Origin: Selenomonas sp. WCT3
GTDB lineage: Bacteria > Bacillota > Negativicutes > Selenomonadales > Selenomonadaceae
DNA length: 64,000 nucleotides
Reading direction: 5' to 3'
Assembly (NCBI GenBank): GCA_900100835.1
Contig: FNCM01000011.1
Coordinates: 1 to 64,000 of the forward strand
Below are positions 9,146-17,294 of this stretch, piece after piece. The notes under the pieces were generated by a model, which worked only from the letters and a program-made list of their open reading frames with translations, was not told where the DNA came from and did no database searches. The position numbers and the translations under genes were made by a program. The stretch's first letter is position 1; each line of letters opens with the position of its first letter.

Positions 9146-9559
9146 CTAATATCTATATATTTTATAAATATTTACTCGATATTTTTCATTCTCATCTTGA
9201 ACCGCTATTTTCCATTTGTCTTTTTTAAACAACACCATGCAATTGCCATCTTGTTTATCGATTTGTTTCCACCCTTTATCGGTTAAGTACATAATATAAA
9301 ATCGTTTGATTTGTTCCTTTGATAATCTTGTACAATAATATATATCCAATGACACGGAGTATCTCTCTCTTATGGATTCTTTTTTTTCAATCTCGTTTGT
9401 ATTATCAGGTATTGGCAACTCGCCATATATCTCATATAAGACTTTCGGATCACGCTTAAAATCATTACCATTTTCCCAATAATTCATAACAGCACTATAT
9501 AAAAAACACAACAGCCAAAGAACCATAAGATAGACTACGATTTTTTTTGCTCGTTGCAT
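9146..9559 (-). CDS. Membrane-anchored small protein, paralogue 2 of 3
   Basis: About 137 residues from the ATG at 9559, preceded by GAGGTG; an in-frame ATG at 9583 lacks a comparable site. It has an N-terminal anchor (KKIVVYLMVLWLLCFLY), then RDPKVLYEIYGELPIPDN, IKRFYIMYLTDKGWKQI and a C-terminal KWKIAVQDENEKYRVNIYK. It is the most divergent of the three copies and shows how the family keeps pattern rather than sequence. Function unknown. Confidence 0.65.
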   Translation of the reverse strand: MQRAKKIVVYLMVLWLLCFLYSAVMNYWENGNDFKRDPKVLYEIYGELPIPDNTNEIEKKESIRERYSVSLDIYYCTRLSKEQIKRFYIMYLTDKGWKQIDKQDGNCMVLFKKDKWKIAVQDENEKYRVNIYKIYRY

Positions 9560-9587
9560 AATAAAAACACCTCTATATTGCAATCAA

Positions 9588-9834
9588 CTATTCATCTCCC
9601 TTTTTATCCAAAATAACGCCTGCATTCTGATCCAAACTAAGACCTTCTCCATAGGACAACCCCAAAGACAAATAATAATAGTCATGATCCATATTTTCTG
9701 GATTCGGCAATTTCTCTTCCGCTATCATTTTTCTGATATTCTCTTTTGTAAGGCTTTTCTCTTTTCCATTTTGCTGGGCGCTATTTATCAGCTGGGCATA
9801 CTCGTTATTATCAATCGATTATCATACTTTGCAT
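9588..9834 (-). pseudogene. Small accessory gene with a frameshift after seven codons
   Basis: A strong GGAGG site and ATG at 9834 open MQSMIID, then one extra T breaks the frame. The next frame reads DNNEYAQLINSAQQNGKEKS, NIRKMIAEEKLPNPENMDHD, then YYYLSLGLSYGEGLSLDQNA and stops at 9588. Its end resembles the fragment at 10937-11068 (VSIDKNG). No family recognised. Confidence 0.45.
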
Positions 9835-9849
9835 TGCTTTATCCTCCAC

Positions 9850-10257
9850 TCACGTACTGCTGTAGATTTTGTATATATCCACAAAATATTTATCTACTTC
9901 ATTATGAACCGATATTTCCCATCTTCCCTTTTTAAAGGCGATTCCAGTTCCGCCTTGATCTTCAATTTGTTGCCAACCTTTATCAACTAACTTTTCGATG
10001 TAAAACTGTCTAATATCCTCATCGGATAGACTTGTGTGATAATAAACATACAAGGATAGAGAATATCTTTTTCTTATAAACTCTTTTCTTTCAATTTCCT
10101 TCGTATTATCAGGGATCGGCAACCCGTCATATATTTCATACATAACTTTAGGGTCACGACTAAAATCATCGCCATTTATCATATAATTTTCAAATGAATC
10201 ATATACGGATAGCAGCATACCTACAAAAAGCAAATACATTACAATTTTTCTTACCAA
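9850..10257 (-). CDS. Membrane-anchored small protein, paralogue 3 of 3
   Basis: 135 residues with anchor IVMYLLFVGMLLSVYDSF, shared RDPKVMYEIYDGLPIPDN, then IRQFYIEKLVDKGWQQIEDQ and KGRWEISVHNEVDKYFVDIY. The first part is nearly identical in DNA to paralogue 1 about 1.2 kb away (bases 10115-10270 against 8953-9108), which points to recent duplication or gene conversion of the anchor half. Function unknown. Confidence 0.65.
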   Translation of the reverse strand: MVRKIVMYLLFVGMLLSVYDSFENYMINGDDFSRDPKVMYEIYDGLPIPDNTKEIERKEFIRKRYSLSLYVYYHTSLSDEDIRQFYIEKLVDKGWQQIEDQGGTGIAFKKGRWEISVHNEVDKYFVDIYKIYSST

Positions 10258-10337
10258 TCGTATCCCTCACACTGCACAATCAACAAACATGAGCATATAC
10301 CCCGAAAAGATTATCTTAGAGGTATTTATAGTATCAA

Positions 10338-10900
10338 TTAATGAAACTCAATCGATTTTATTGATTTTTCCACCAACTCTTTGCTTGTCTTATTGTTTTC
10401 GTTATAAATATAAGTAATAATCCAATAATCTTCGCCCGAATGAATACCAAAACATTCAAACGTGTATGGATAACTATTTTTCTTGGCCGATAATTTTGCA
10501 TAAGTCATATTCTGTCCATAGATGTTTTTTCCTTCTATCTTTTCACAACATTTGTCATCTAAATCACCATAATCCATCAGGAAAGTATCTTGCGAAAAAT
10601 CGATTTCCTTGTTGGAATCATCTATTACACCATGATCTACCGCTACAGTAATATCATCTACTTGATGATAAAACTTCTCTTCTTTTTTTACACCCTCCAC
10701 ATTGTCAATTTTCGTATATCCATCTAACACAAACGGTAGTTTTATCGATAATTTTTTCCATCCGATTGCTCTAACACTGTACTTTCCCAAGCATCATTAC
10801 TACTATCTCCAGCGTTTATATCTATATTCAAAACACTACCTCCTAATAATAAAAGAAATAATACAACGACCACGAATAATGCCTTGATTTCAGTCATCAT
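10338..10900 (-). pseudogene. Signal-anchored hypothetical gene broken in an A run
   Basis: An ATG pair at 10900 after AAGGAG opens MTEIKALFVVVVLFLLLLGG, a strong membrane or signal segment, and continues to DAWESTVLEQSDGK before a stop. One more A in the GGAAAAAATT run would join it to LSIKLPFVLDGYTKIDNVEG and the rest, ending near KELVEKSIKSIEFH at 10338. The downstream 150-residue frame otherwise needs a TTG start inside the gene. Slippage on the A run or true decay are both possible. Function unknown. Confidence 0.5.
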
Positions 10901-10936
10901 AAGAATACTAACTCCTTAAATTTTTTTACACATAAA

Positions 10937-11068
10937 CTATTTTTTACTAATTTCTCCTTTTAGTCCATTCTTATCAATTGACACACCTTCATGTAATGTT
11001 CCATCTTCTACCGACACACTTCCAGAGTATCCAACTTTTAGTTTTTCAATCCGTCCCTCATTTTCTTT
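10937..11068 (-). pseudogene. C-terminal fragment of a small accessory gene
   Basis: The open stretch reads RIEKLKVGYSGSVSVEDGTL and HEGVSIDKNGLKGEISKK to a stop at 10937, with no start codon. It lies just after a SUFU-type gene; the short frame MNCLID starting there is shifted by one base relative to it. It resembles the end of the gene at 9588-9834. Confidence 0.35.
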
Positions 11069-11245
11069 CTAGTAGCACCATATCTATCAAGCAATTCATG
11101 CCACTGATGGACGATTCAAATCCAAAATATCCATCTCTGATTCTTCCAATATATCTTCAAAAGCTTCACATCCATTTTCTGTAATATATTTTAACACTGA
11201 ATCTGAAATCGGCAAAATTTCTAACCACGTAACAATACAGTCATC
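11059..11245. repeat. SUFU-tail direct repeat, copy 1
   Basis: Nearly identical to 17108-17294 and in the same orientation. It covers the SUFU C-terminus and the short MNCLID frame that follows. Confidence 0.65.
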
Positions 11246-11679
11246 CATTTCGAGATAGAAATCTGTATTCCAGCTAAACGGCCTTACAAATAATATATGT
11301 TTCATATTTGTATTTTTGTAATACATTTTCACAACATCTGTATAAATTGCACCTGGATAACAATCATAGTGTGAATTAATTATATTAAAGCAACAAATCC
11401 CCATAATATTAGGATATAAACTATATTTTTTCTTCCTACCCCTATAAATTCTACACATACAGGCTTATTATTAAATCTACGATTTATACAATGACAAAAT
11501 GTACCTGCTGAACCATAATATATTTTATTAGGATAATCCCCAATCGTTTTAATGATTCGGACTTCCGATTGTTCCTTTTCATCAAAAAAACTATTTATTA
11601 CATAGTCATTATCTCCTTTGCCTTCTAATAAATTCTTCTTATAAAATTTTATAATATCACTATATTTTGTGTAATCCAT
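11096..11679 (-). pseudogene. SUFU-family immunity gene, frameshifted copy
   Basis: From the ATG at 11679 (GGGAG site) the frame reads MDYTKYSDIIKFYKKNLLEG up to VEFIGVGRK, then slips in an A-rich stretch. The next frame carries YSLYPNIMGICCFNIINSHY and finishes with the family signature LEILPISDS and DILDLNRPSVA. The domain is suppressor of fused (SUFU), a known immunity family of bacterial toxin systems. Bases 11059-11245 nearly match 17108-17294 of the intact copy, so this is a recombined and decayed paralogue. Confidence 0.7.
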
Positions 11680-11689
11680 ATAATACTCC

Positions 11690-11800
11690 CTAATAACCAC
11701 AAACTTCCATTTTCTTAATATATTCAAGTTCTGCATCCGAACATCGCAGGGATTCAGATATAGTTTCGGCCACACTCTTTGGCAAATTACCAAATTTTAA
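11690..11800 (-). pseudogene. Short C-terminal fragment (SVAETISESLRCSDAELEYI)
   Basis: The frame KFGNLPKSVAETISESLRC then SDAELEYIKKMEVCGY ends at 11690 and has no ATG. The same DNA occurs at 17837-17935, where it is instead fused to a SUFU tail. The segment coding DAELEYIK matches SUFU genes, so it probably provides a recombination bridge. Whether it is translated is unclear. Confidence 0.35.
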
Positions 11801-12094
11801 TCAATATTCCAAAGTTCCTTTTTTATTCGATTTGAATCTTCGATATCCGATTCAAATAGCTCCCTCCCTTCGTTTGTCATATTTGTAAAATGCCACCTAT
11901 CATCTGCATGTTTCAATAAAATAATCTTGCCTGGCCAATAAATCAATTCTTCTCTTTCCTCCCCTTCATTTAAACAATTTATCACCTTACTATACAGGCC
12001 AATATGATTCCCAATGATTTCTTCTCCATATTCATCTTCCAACAACCATATATACCTATACACACCTCTCTTCCAAGTAGCATACATGCTTATT
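11703..12094. repeat. 392-bp direct repeat, copy 1
   Basis: Partner of 17837-18228, same orientation, about 6.1 kb away. This copy continues into an intact gene start beyond 12094, so it is likely closer to the source. Confidence 0.75.
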
Positions 12095-12237
12095 CCGTAA
12101 TCAACATCATGAATTATGAATTTCCTTGCTACTTCCTTTACCACATCTTCTATCTGTTCATTATTATTTATAATATCCGATACATCTATGTCTTCTATTA
12201 CACTTCCATAACCTCGATATATGTATCCTTTCTCCAT
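11797..12237 (-). CDS. Putative immunity protein, short member of a repeated family
   Basis: 146 residues: YIYRGYGSVIEDIDVSDIIN, VARKFIIHDVDYGISMYATW, then YWPGKIILLKHADDRWHF and ESDIEDSNRIKKELWNID. It matches the C-terminal two-thirds of the protein at 14945-15751 (same WPGKIILLKH and D.SNRIK motifs). A third, broken copy lies at 17931-18228. The intact larger copy directly follows an Ntox50-like toxin, so this family may supply antidotes. No named family recognised. Confidence 0.6.
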   Translation of the reverse strand: MEKGYIYRGYGSVIEDIDVSDIINNNEQIEDVVKEVARKFIIHDVDYGISMYATWKRGVYRYIWLLEDEYGEEIIGNHIGLYSKVINCLNEGEEREELIYWPGKIILLKHADDRWHFTNMTNEGRELFESDIEDSNRIKKELWNID

Positions 12238-12256
12238 TGCACTCCCTTATTTACTA

Positions 12257-12627
12257 TTATTTCATGTCGATAACCTTCATTTCTTTTGCTATAATCCAAC
12301 CAGATATACCATATGAACCATCAACATTGTATATCTTGTAATCACTCATCTCTAACTTATGCTTTAATTCATCAAAAGATTTATAATAAATCGGCCAATC
12401 ATCTCCTTTCCCCTGCAATAATACATCCTCATTTAAATTTATAAATGTTTCTACATCAATTACAGATAAATCATATATAGCATTTCCAGGTAAAATATAC
12501 CCGAACCGACTTGCCATAACATCCTTAAAATCTAGTTTTTTATAGTCATCTCCTGTATCTATTACCATATAAATACTTTCATTTTCTAAATCATACTATA
12601 TTTTATAACTGATGAATCATGAAACAT
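12257..12627 (-). pseudogene. Small hypothetical gene, frameshifted near its start
   Basis: A GGAGG site and ATG at 12627 open MFHDSSVIKY and stop soon after. The frame beginning YDLENESIYMVIDTGDD continues through FKDVMASRFGYILPGN and IYNVDGSYGISGWIIAKEM to 12257. Two extra bases at the joint would explain the break. Translation could otherwise restart at an ATG at 12568, giving 103 residues. The product is small and acidic; an antidote role is only inferred from the surroundings. Confidence 0.5.
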
Positions 12628-12630
12628 AAC

Positions 12631-12720
12631 TTAATCCTCCAAAACCATTCCTGTACCAGCTAAAAACTCAAATCTACCGACTGCCATAGCAATTTCATCG
12701 CCAGTTAATCTTCTTACCTT
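12631..12720 (-). pseudogene. 30-codon coding fragment between immunity genes
   Basis: The frame reads VRRLTGDEIAMAVGRFEFLA then GTGMVLED to a stop at 12631. It follows the SUFU copy B stop and lacks a start. It may be the end of a small gene that follows SUFU genes in this region; the equivalent position after copy C also holds a fragment. Confidence 0.3.
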
Positions 12721-12733
12721 TTAAGCAATGAAT

Positions 12734-13330
12734 TCAAACCACCGATGGGCGATTTAAATCCAAAAGATCCACCTCTTGTTGCTCCAGATAGTCTTCAAAT
12801 GCATCACTGCCATACTCACGAATATATTCATATTCCGAGTCAGATACAGGCAAAGCTTCCAGCCATGTTACCATACAATCTCCCATATCCAACGTAAATT
12901 CCGAATCCAAGGTATATGGATTCGTGAGCATCAAATGTTTCATATTGAACTCTGGATAGAATAATTTTATAACATTTGGGTATACAACACCTGGATAGCA
13001 AGCAAAATGTGAATTAATAATATGGAAACAACATGTACTCAGTATATTAGGAAATAATTCATACTCCTTTTGTGCCACTGCCACGAATTCCACGCGTAGC
13101 GGCTTATTATCAACTTGAAGATCTATACTATACGGAAACGTCCCTACTGTCCCATAATACATTTCATCTAAATATTCTCCTTCTGTCTCTACAATAAAGA
13201 CTTCACTTGTTTCCCTTTTATCAAGATATAGTTCAACCCGAAAATCCCCCTTCTTTTTTCCTTTTAAAATATTATTGGAATAATATTTTATAATCTCTTT
13301 ATGTTTTGTATAATCGTTACATTCTTGCAT
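12734..13330 (-). CDS. SUFU-family immunity protein, copy B
   Basis: 198 residues from the ATG at 13330, which has a GGAG site; an in-frame ATG lies 18 bases upstream. It carries the SUFU signatures YGTVGTFPYSIDLQVDNKPL, INSHFACYPGVVYPNVIKLF, LEALPVSDSEYEYIREYGSD and DLLDLNRPSVV. It is nearly full length and starts 20 bases after the stop of copy A. Copies sharing a common N-terminal (MQECNDYTKHKEII) with the gene at 17145-17741 show recent duplication. Its matching toxin is not obvious; it may be an orphan antidote kept against toxins of neighbours. Confidence 0.75.
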   Translation of the reverse strand: MQECNDYTKHKEIIKYYSNNILKGKKKGDFRVELYLDKRETSEVFIVETEGEYLDEMYYGTVGTFPYSIDLQVDNKPLRVEFVAVAQKEYELFPNILSTCCFHIINSHFACYPGVVYPNVIKLFYPEFNMKHLMLTNPYTLDSEFTLDMGDCMVTWLEALPVSDSEYEYIREYGSDAFEDYLEQQEVDLLDLNRPSVV

Positions 13331-13350
13331 ATGCCTATCTCCAATCATAT

Positions 13351-13929
13351 TTACACAATTGATGGACGATTTAAATTTAAAAAGTCAACCTCCTTTTTAT
13401 CTAATAAATCTTCAAAGGCTTCACTTCCATTTCTCTTAATATATTCAAGCTCTGCATCCGAAATTGGAAGCACTTGCAGCCATGTTACTATATACGGGCC
13501 AATATCAACAGTATATTCTCCATCCCATATAAATGGTGTGGCCAAATATATGTGTTTCATATTAACATCCGGATAATACATATTTACCACATTCGGATAC
13601 ACCAAACCCGGTTCAAACCCATATTTAGAATTTATAATATTAAACGAACATGTGCTTATTATATTAGAAAAAGTCTTATCGTCTTCATAAGCCACTCCCA
13701 AGAATTCACCACGCAGAGATTTCCCATCCAACGACATCCCGATATCATATTCATAGGTACCGATTGTTCCGTAACTAATTATTCCGTCTTCAGGCGCTTG
13801 AAAAAGATCTATCATATGTTTTTCTTTTTCATCTCCATATTTAAACACCTTTATCTTGTCTAAAGAATCATTTTCTACGATATTATCGACATAACATTGA
13901 AATATCTTTTTATTAAATTCTATATTCAT
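13351..13929 (-). CDS. SUFU-family immunity protein, copy A
   Basis: 192 residues with YGTIGTYEYDIGMSLDGKSL, INSKYGFEPGLVYPNVVNMY, LQVLPISDAELEYIKRNGSE and DFLNLNRPSIV, the suppressor-of-fused pattern. It begins 11 bases after the stop of the GH-E nuclease toxin gene, so it is the best candidate for that toxin's cytoplasmic antidote; SUFU proteins are known partners of HNH/EndoVII-fold toxins. The frame is intact. Confidence 0.8.
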   Translation of the reverse strand: MNIEFNKKIFQCYVDNIVENDSLDKIKVFKYGDEKEKHMIDLFQAPEDGIISYGTIGTYEYDIGMSLDGKSLRGEFLGVAYEDDKTFSNIISTCSFNIINSKYGFEPGLVYPNVVNMYYPDVNMKHIYLATPFIWDGEYTVDIGPYIVTWLQVLPISDAELEYIKRNGSEAFEDLLDKKEVDFLNLNRPSIV

Positions 13930-13940
13930 TTCTTACTCCT

Positions 13941-14867
13941 TTATTCTCCAAGATATATTCCACTTGACTCTTCCATTTTATGACATCGATTACTCGATGG
14001 AAGTTCCGGACGATAATGATTCGGATTATTATATTCATTCAAAAATTGTTTTCTTGATATTCCCCTTTCAGCTGCACTCTGTTGATGCTTCCAAAATTCA
14101 TAACCAGGTTTATGGCCTACATCCCACGATTTCCCTTCATGAATAATTTTTCCAGTTAAAGGATCTCTAACCTCACCTCCACCAGCTTTTTTAGCTCTGT
14201 TCCATACTAACTTTCTTATCTCTTTTCTAAAATGACTTGGTCTCCTATATCGTATCTTTTCTATAAGTGTTAACTTATTTTTATGAATTAACTTTGCTTC
14301 GCCTGTTTTAACTTTATTCGCCAAACTTTGCTTCGGCGATGTGTAAATACTTGTACAATCTTGCGTGCCATGAGATGCACTGGCCATAAAACTAGCAGAT
14401 GATTTTGCAGCCATAGCAGTTCCCGCAGTTGCCAACGCTAATCCACCGGCTGACACCGGGACGCCTACAGCAGCTAACGCACCACCGCTTCCTACACTGG
14501 CAACCATGCCTCCTGCCTCTAAGCCAGTGCCAGCCGCAAATTCGCTCGCACCAGCAATCACAGCTAATGCATCGCCAGTCACTCTGCCAGCTTTATAGCC
14601 CAGTGTCCATTCTTTTGGCTCATTTGGATGACTAAGACCTAGCGAAAGATTTTCCTGTGCTGAATTGGCCAAGCCATGTATAAATTGCTTTATTGTTCCC
14701 AGCACCTGTGACATCAAGTCGCTAAAATCCGGGTCTCTGGGCGTATTTGTTTTCCGTGGTTGCGTTACTGGCTCCAATACCTGTGATGTTTTGCCGATAT
14801 ACCACACTTTCCCATCCGCGCCGTGGTCATGGAGGCTGTTGAGATTTATCTCACTACCTGCCACCAT
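13941..14867 (-). CDS. VgrG-tail/pre-toxin protein with GH-E family nuclease domain
   Basis: 308 residues. The first 25 (MVAGSEINLNSLHDHGADGK) match the end of a VgrG spike. A linker and glycine/alanine-rich hydrophobic pre-toxin segment follow (GMVASVGSGGALAAVGVPVS, AGGLALATAGTAMAAKSSAS). The C-terminal 90 residues hold GKSWDVGHKPGYEFWKHQQS and LNEYNNPNHYRPELPSSNRC, the GH-E variant of the HNH/EndoVII nuclease fold. VgrG homology starts abruptly at about 14886, where it is joined to the tail of an unrelated immunity gene, so the delivery part is lost. The ATG used is an internal VgrG codon. Antidote: SUFU copy A. Confidence 0.7.
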   Translation of the reverse strand: MVAGSEINLNSLHDHGADGKVWYIGKTSQVLEPVTQPRKTNTPRDPDFSDLMSQVLGTIKQFIHGLANSAQENLSLGLSHPNEPKEWTLGYKAGRVTGDALAVIAGASEFAAGTGLEAGGMVASVGSGGALAAVGVPVSAGGLALATAGTAMAAKSSASFMASASHGTQDCTSIYTSPKQSLANKVKTGEAKLIHKNKLTLIEKIRYRRPSHFRKEIRKLVWNRAKKAGGGEVRDPLTGKIIHEGKSWDVGHKPGYEFWKHQQSAAERGISRKQFLNEYNNPNHYRPELPSSNRCHKMEESSGIYLGE

Positions 14868-14885
14868 CAGCCGGTTAGCAAATGG
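14343..14885. repeat. Pre-toxin direct repeat, copy 1
   Basis: Matches 16140-16650 in the same orientation, about 1.8 kb away. It encodes the VgrG end and hydrophobic pre-toxin (MVAGSEIN to AAKS.SFM). It lies upstream of different toxin tips in the two copies, so crossing over here would swap tips. Confidence 0.7.
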
Positions 14886-14942
14886 CCAATTTTCATCAAT
14901 ATCCCAAGTTCCTTTTTATTCGATTTGAACCTTCGATATCCT
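14886..14942 (-). pseudogene. Remnant tail of the repeated immunity family
   Basis: The minus strand reads DIEGSNRIKRNLGY, matching the last residues (DIEDSNRIKKELWNID) of the family at 11797-12237. It is cut at 14886 by VgrG sequence, so it marks the exact joint created when the GH-E module was inserted. Confidence 0.5.
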
Positions 14943-14944
14943 AT

Positions 14945-15751
14945 TCAATCTTCAAGACTTTGATTTGTCTTTTTCCTTTTATGCACAATCATTTCTGTCA
15001 AGCAATTTAAACTACTGCCGGATGCTTCAAATTCCTTATAATTATTTTTTATTCGATTTGATTCGTCTATATCGCTATATATCAGTTCAAAATCAGTCTT
15101 TTCCATTGATGCAAAGCGATTTTCATCGACGTCATGTTTTAGTAATATGATTTTCCCTGGCCAGTAATGCACCTCCATCCTTTCCCCTGCAAGGTCATTG
15201 ATAAGGTTATTATACAGTCCGACCCGTCTTTCTTTTGTCGTTTCATCATATTCATCCATACCCAGCCAAACATATCGATATAATCGCTTCTCCCATGCCA
15301 CACAAACGCTCTTGACACTCTTCGCATCTGCTTTTATGAATTTCCTTGCGATTTCTTGGATTTTTTCTTCTACGGTATTACCACTATTTACGATATCTGC
15401 GATATCAATTTCTTCGATATCATTTCCGACTCCTTGATATACAACTGCTTTTTTCACATTTGCATCCCAGACTACATTATCATCAGCGTCTAAAATCAAG
15501 CATGGTTCATTGAATCTGCTTATTTCAATCAAATCATTTTCTTGATAGTCTCTTTGACCAGTTTTTATAACCTTTTCTACCAAGAACGTGCATGCATAGT
15601 ATTCTTGATATTCACTATCACATTCATCTAATTCATTATTTGTTTCATAGATCGTATCAATCACCCCAGATAATATCATCCCATCTTTAAATTTGATTAC
15701 TAATCTATCTCCGTTGTAGTATCTATCAATTTTACATATCATTTCGTCCAT
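14945..15751 (-). CDS. Putative Ntox50 immunity protein, long member of the repeated family
   Basis: 268 residues from the ATG at 15751, which has a GGAG site; a TTG six bases upstream overlaps the toxin stop. The N-terminal part is beta-rich (LVIKFKDGMILSGVIDTIYE). The C-terminal part shares VRYVWLG-like and YWPGKIILLKHDVDENRFAS, DESNRIKNNYKEF motifs with the 146-residue protein at 11797-12237. Placement directly behind the Ntox50-like toxin makes it the likely antidote. No named family recognised. Confidence 0.65.
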   Translation of the reverse strand: MDEMICKIDRYYNGDRLVIKFKDGMILSGVIDTIYETNNELDECDSEYQEYYACTFLVEKVIKTGQRDYQENDLIEISRFNEPCLILDADDNVVWDANVKKAVVYQGVGNDIEEIDIADIVNSGNTVEEKIQEIARKFIKADAKSVKSVCVAWEKRLYRYVWLGMDEYDETTKERRVGLYNNLINDLAGERMEVHYWPGKIILLKHDVDENRFASMEKTDFELIYSDIDESNRIKNNYKEFEASGSSLNCLTEMIVHKRKKTNQSLED

Positions 15752-15753
15752 TT

Positions 15754-16332
15754 TCAATCTCCTTTATACCACTCAGGTCTAGCCGGTACTATATGTGCAG
15801 CCCCCTTTTTATCATAATGAATAATAGCATTTGTTGTATCATAATAACATTCATCATGAACATTATAGTATTTACCAATGACTTCATCGCAATGTATACG
15901 TTGCTTATTGGTTCCTTCTTTTATTTTCGTTCGATCTGCATATTTATCTAATAACATTTGCGCATCCTTAGTTAAAATACTTTTATGATTTCCCTTTGCA
16001 ACTTCTTGCTTATAATTATTCGTTCCCAGTATATGTTTATCTTGCTGCCCTTGATTAACTCTAATACGAATCGAACCTGTTGAAACTTTATTCTTATCAA
16101 AATTTTCTTTTAAAGAATTACCGTTCGTATATTGACTCGACTTTGAAGCATCTGCCATAAAGCTGGTTGCTGATTTAGCCGCCACAGCAGCTCCAGTAGT
16201 TGCCAACGCTAATCCACCTGCTGATACAGGAACGCCTACAACAGCTAAAGTACCGCCGCTTCCTATACTGGCAACCATGCCGCCTGCTTCTAAGCCAGTA
16301 CCAGTTGCAAATTCGCTCGCACCAGCAATCAC
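15754..16332 (-). CDS. Pre-toxin with Ntox50-like C-terminal toxin domain
   Basis: 192 residues beginning inside the pre-toxin hydrophobic segment (GGMVASIGSGGTLAVVGVPV) shared with the GH-E protein. The tip reads IRIRVNQGQQDKHILGTNNY, QMLLDKYADRTKIKEGTNKQ, then HYDKKGAAHIVPARPEW. The GQQ.KHI.GT.NY signature resembles polymorphic toxin type 50, predicted to be an RNase. The frame is separated from its VgrG part by a lost G in GGC(G)ATGCATTAG and a TGG-to-TGA change, so the ATG used is internal and the toxin is likely not delivered. Its antidote follows at once. Confidence 0.6.
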   Translation of the reverse strand: MIAGASEFATGTGLEAGGMVASIGSGGTLAVVGVPVSAGGLALATTGAAVAAKSATSFMADASKSSQYTNGNSLKENFDKNKVSTGSIRIRVNQGQQDKHILGTNNYKQEVAKGNHKSILTKDAQMLLDKYADRTKIKEGTNKQRIHCDEVIGKYYNVHDECYYDTTNAIIHYDKKGAAHIVPARPEWYKGD

Positions 16333-16650
16333 GGCTAATGCATGCCAGTCACTTTGCCAGCTTTATAACCTAGCGTTCATTCTTTTGGCTCATTGGGATG
16401 ACTGAGACCTAGCGAAAGATTTTCCTGTACTGAATTGGACAAGCCATGTATAAATTGCTTTATTGTTCCCAGCTCGTGCGGCATCAAGTCACTAAAATCC
16501 GGGCCTCTGGGCGTATTTGTTTTCCGTGGTTGTGTTACTGGCTCCAATACCTGTGAAGTTGTGCCGATGTACCATACTTTCCCATCCGCTCCATGGTCAT
16601 GGAGGTTGTTGAGATTTATCTCACTGCCTGCCACCATCAGCCGGATTTGG
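16140..16650. repeat. Pre-toxin direct repeat, copy 2
   Basis: Partner of 14343-14885. This copy carries the TGG-to-TGA change and one-base loss that break the Ntox50-like gene. Confidence 0.7.
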
Positions 16651-17100
16651 GTCAGTGCTGACATGTCAACTTTTTTCGCACAGATATGGATAGCATCCTG
16701 CGCTTTTATGGTTACTTTGCCGGTGCTTTGGAATGATAACTTATCGCCGTCCGTCAAGCTAAGAGCTCCACCTGCACCGCTGGCTCCCATATCGCCGGGA
16801 TTGAGATACAGCTTTTTTCCATGCTCGGTGGTTAGCGACCGATTTTGATAGTCTGCCATCGACTGGCAGGTGCTATCGATACCGCCATTTGTCCGCACAC
16901 AGCCAATCGCTTCAGCATTTTGCTCATCGTGATTGGGAATGTATAGGATTGCCTTGGTTCCCACCTGCGGCATCAGATACATGAGATTGTTGCTGGTGGG
17001 AACCCAGGAATAAGGATATGTGGCCGCCGCACTAAATATGCTTCGTGCGCCAGCAGATAAGTAAATACCACCTCCTCATGCTGCAGCGTTATCTCTTTTT
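16377..17100 (-). pseudogene. VgrG spike C-terminal part, upstream half of the broken Ntox50 toxin gene
   Basis: The frame from 16982 reads MYLMPQVGTKAILYIPNHDE, MADYQNRSLTTEHGKKLYLN and VTIKAQDAIHICAKKVDMSA, typical of the OB-fold and needle region of VgrG. It then enters the shared pre-toxin and stops at TGA (W in the sister copy) at 16377. Upstream, TYPYSWVPTSNN lies in the same frame, but ITLQHEEVVFTYLLAHEAYL lies in another, so an internal deletion has also occurred near 17040. The 5' edge at about 17100 abuts the tail of a SUFU gene. The gene is broken in at least three places. Confidence 0.65.
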
Positions 17101-17107
17101 CTCACTT

Positions 17108-17294
17108 CATTTTCTCTCCAGTAGCATCTTATCTATCAGGCAATTCATACCACTGATGGACGATTCAAATCCAAAATATCCATCTCTGATTCTTCCAATA
17201 TATCTTCAAAAGCTTCACATCCATTTTCTGTAATATATTTTAACTCTGAATCTGAAATCGGCAACATCTCCAGCCATATAACAATGCAATCATC
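17108..17294. repeat. SUFU-tail direct repeat, copy 2
   Basis: Partner of 11059-11245. In this copy the following DNA is VgrG sequence instead of the small accessory fragment, so the joint lies just beyond the repeat. Confidence 0.65.
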
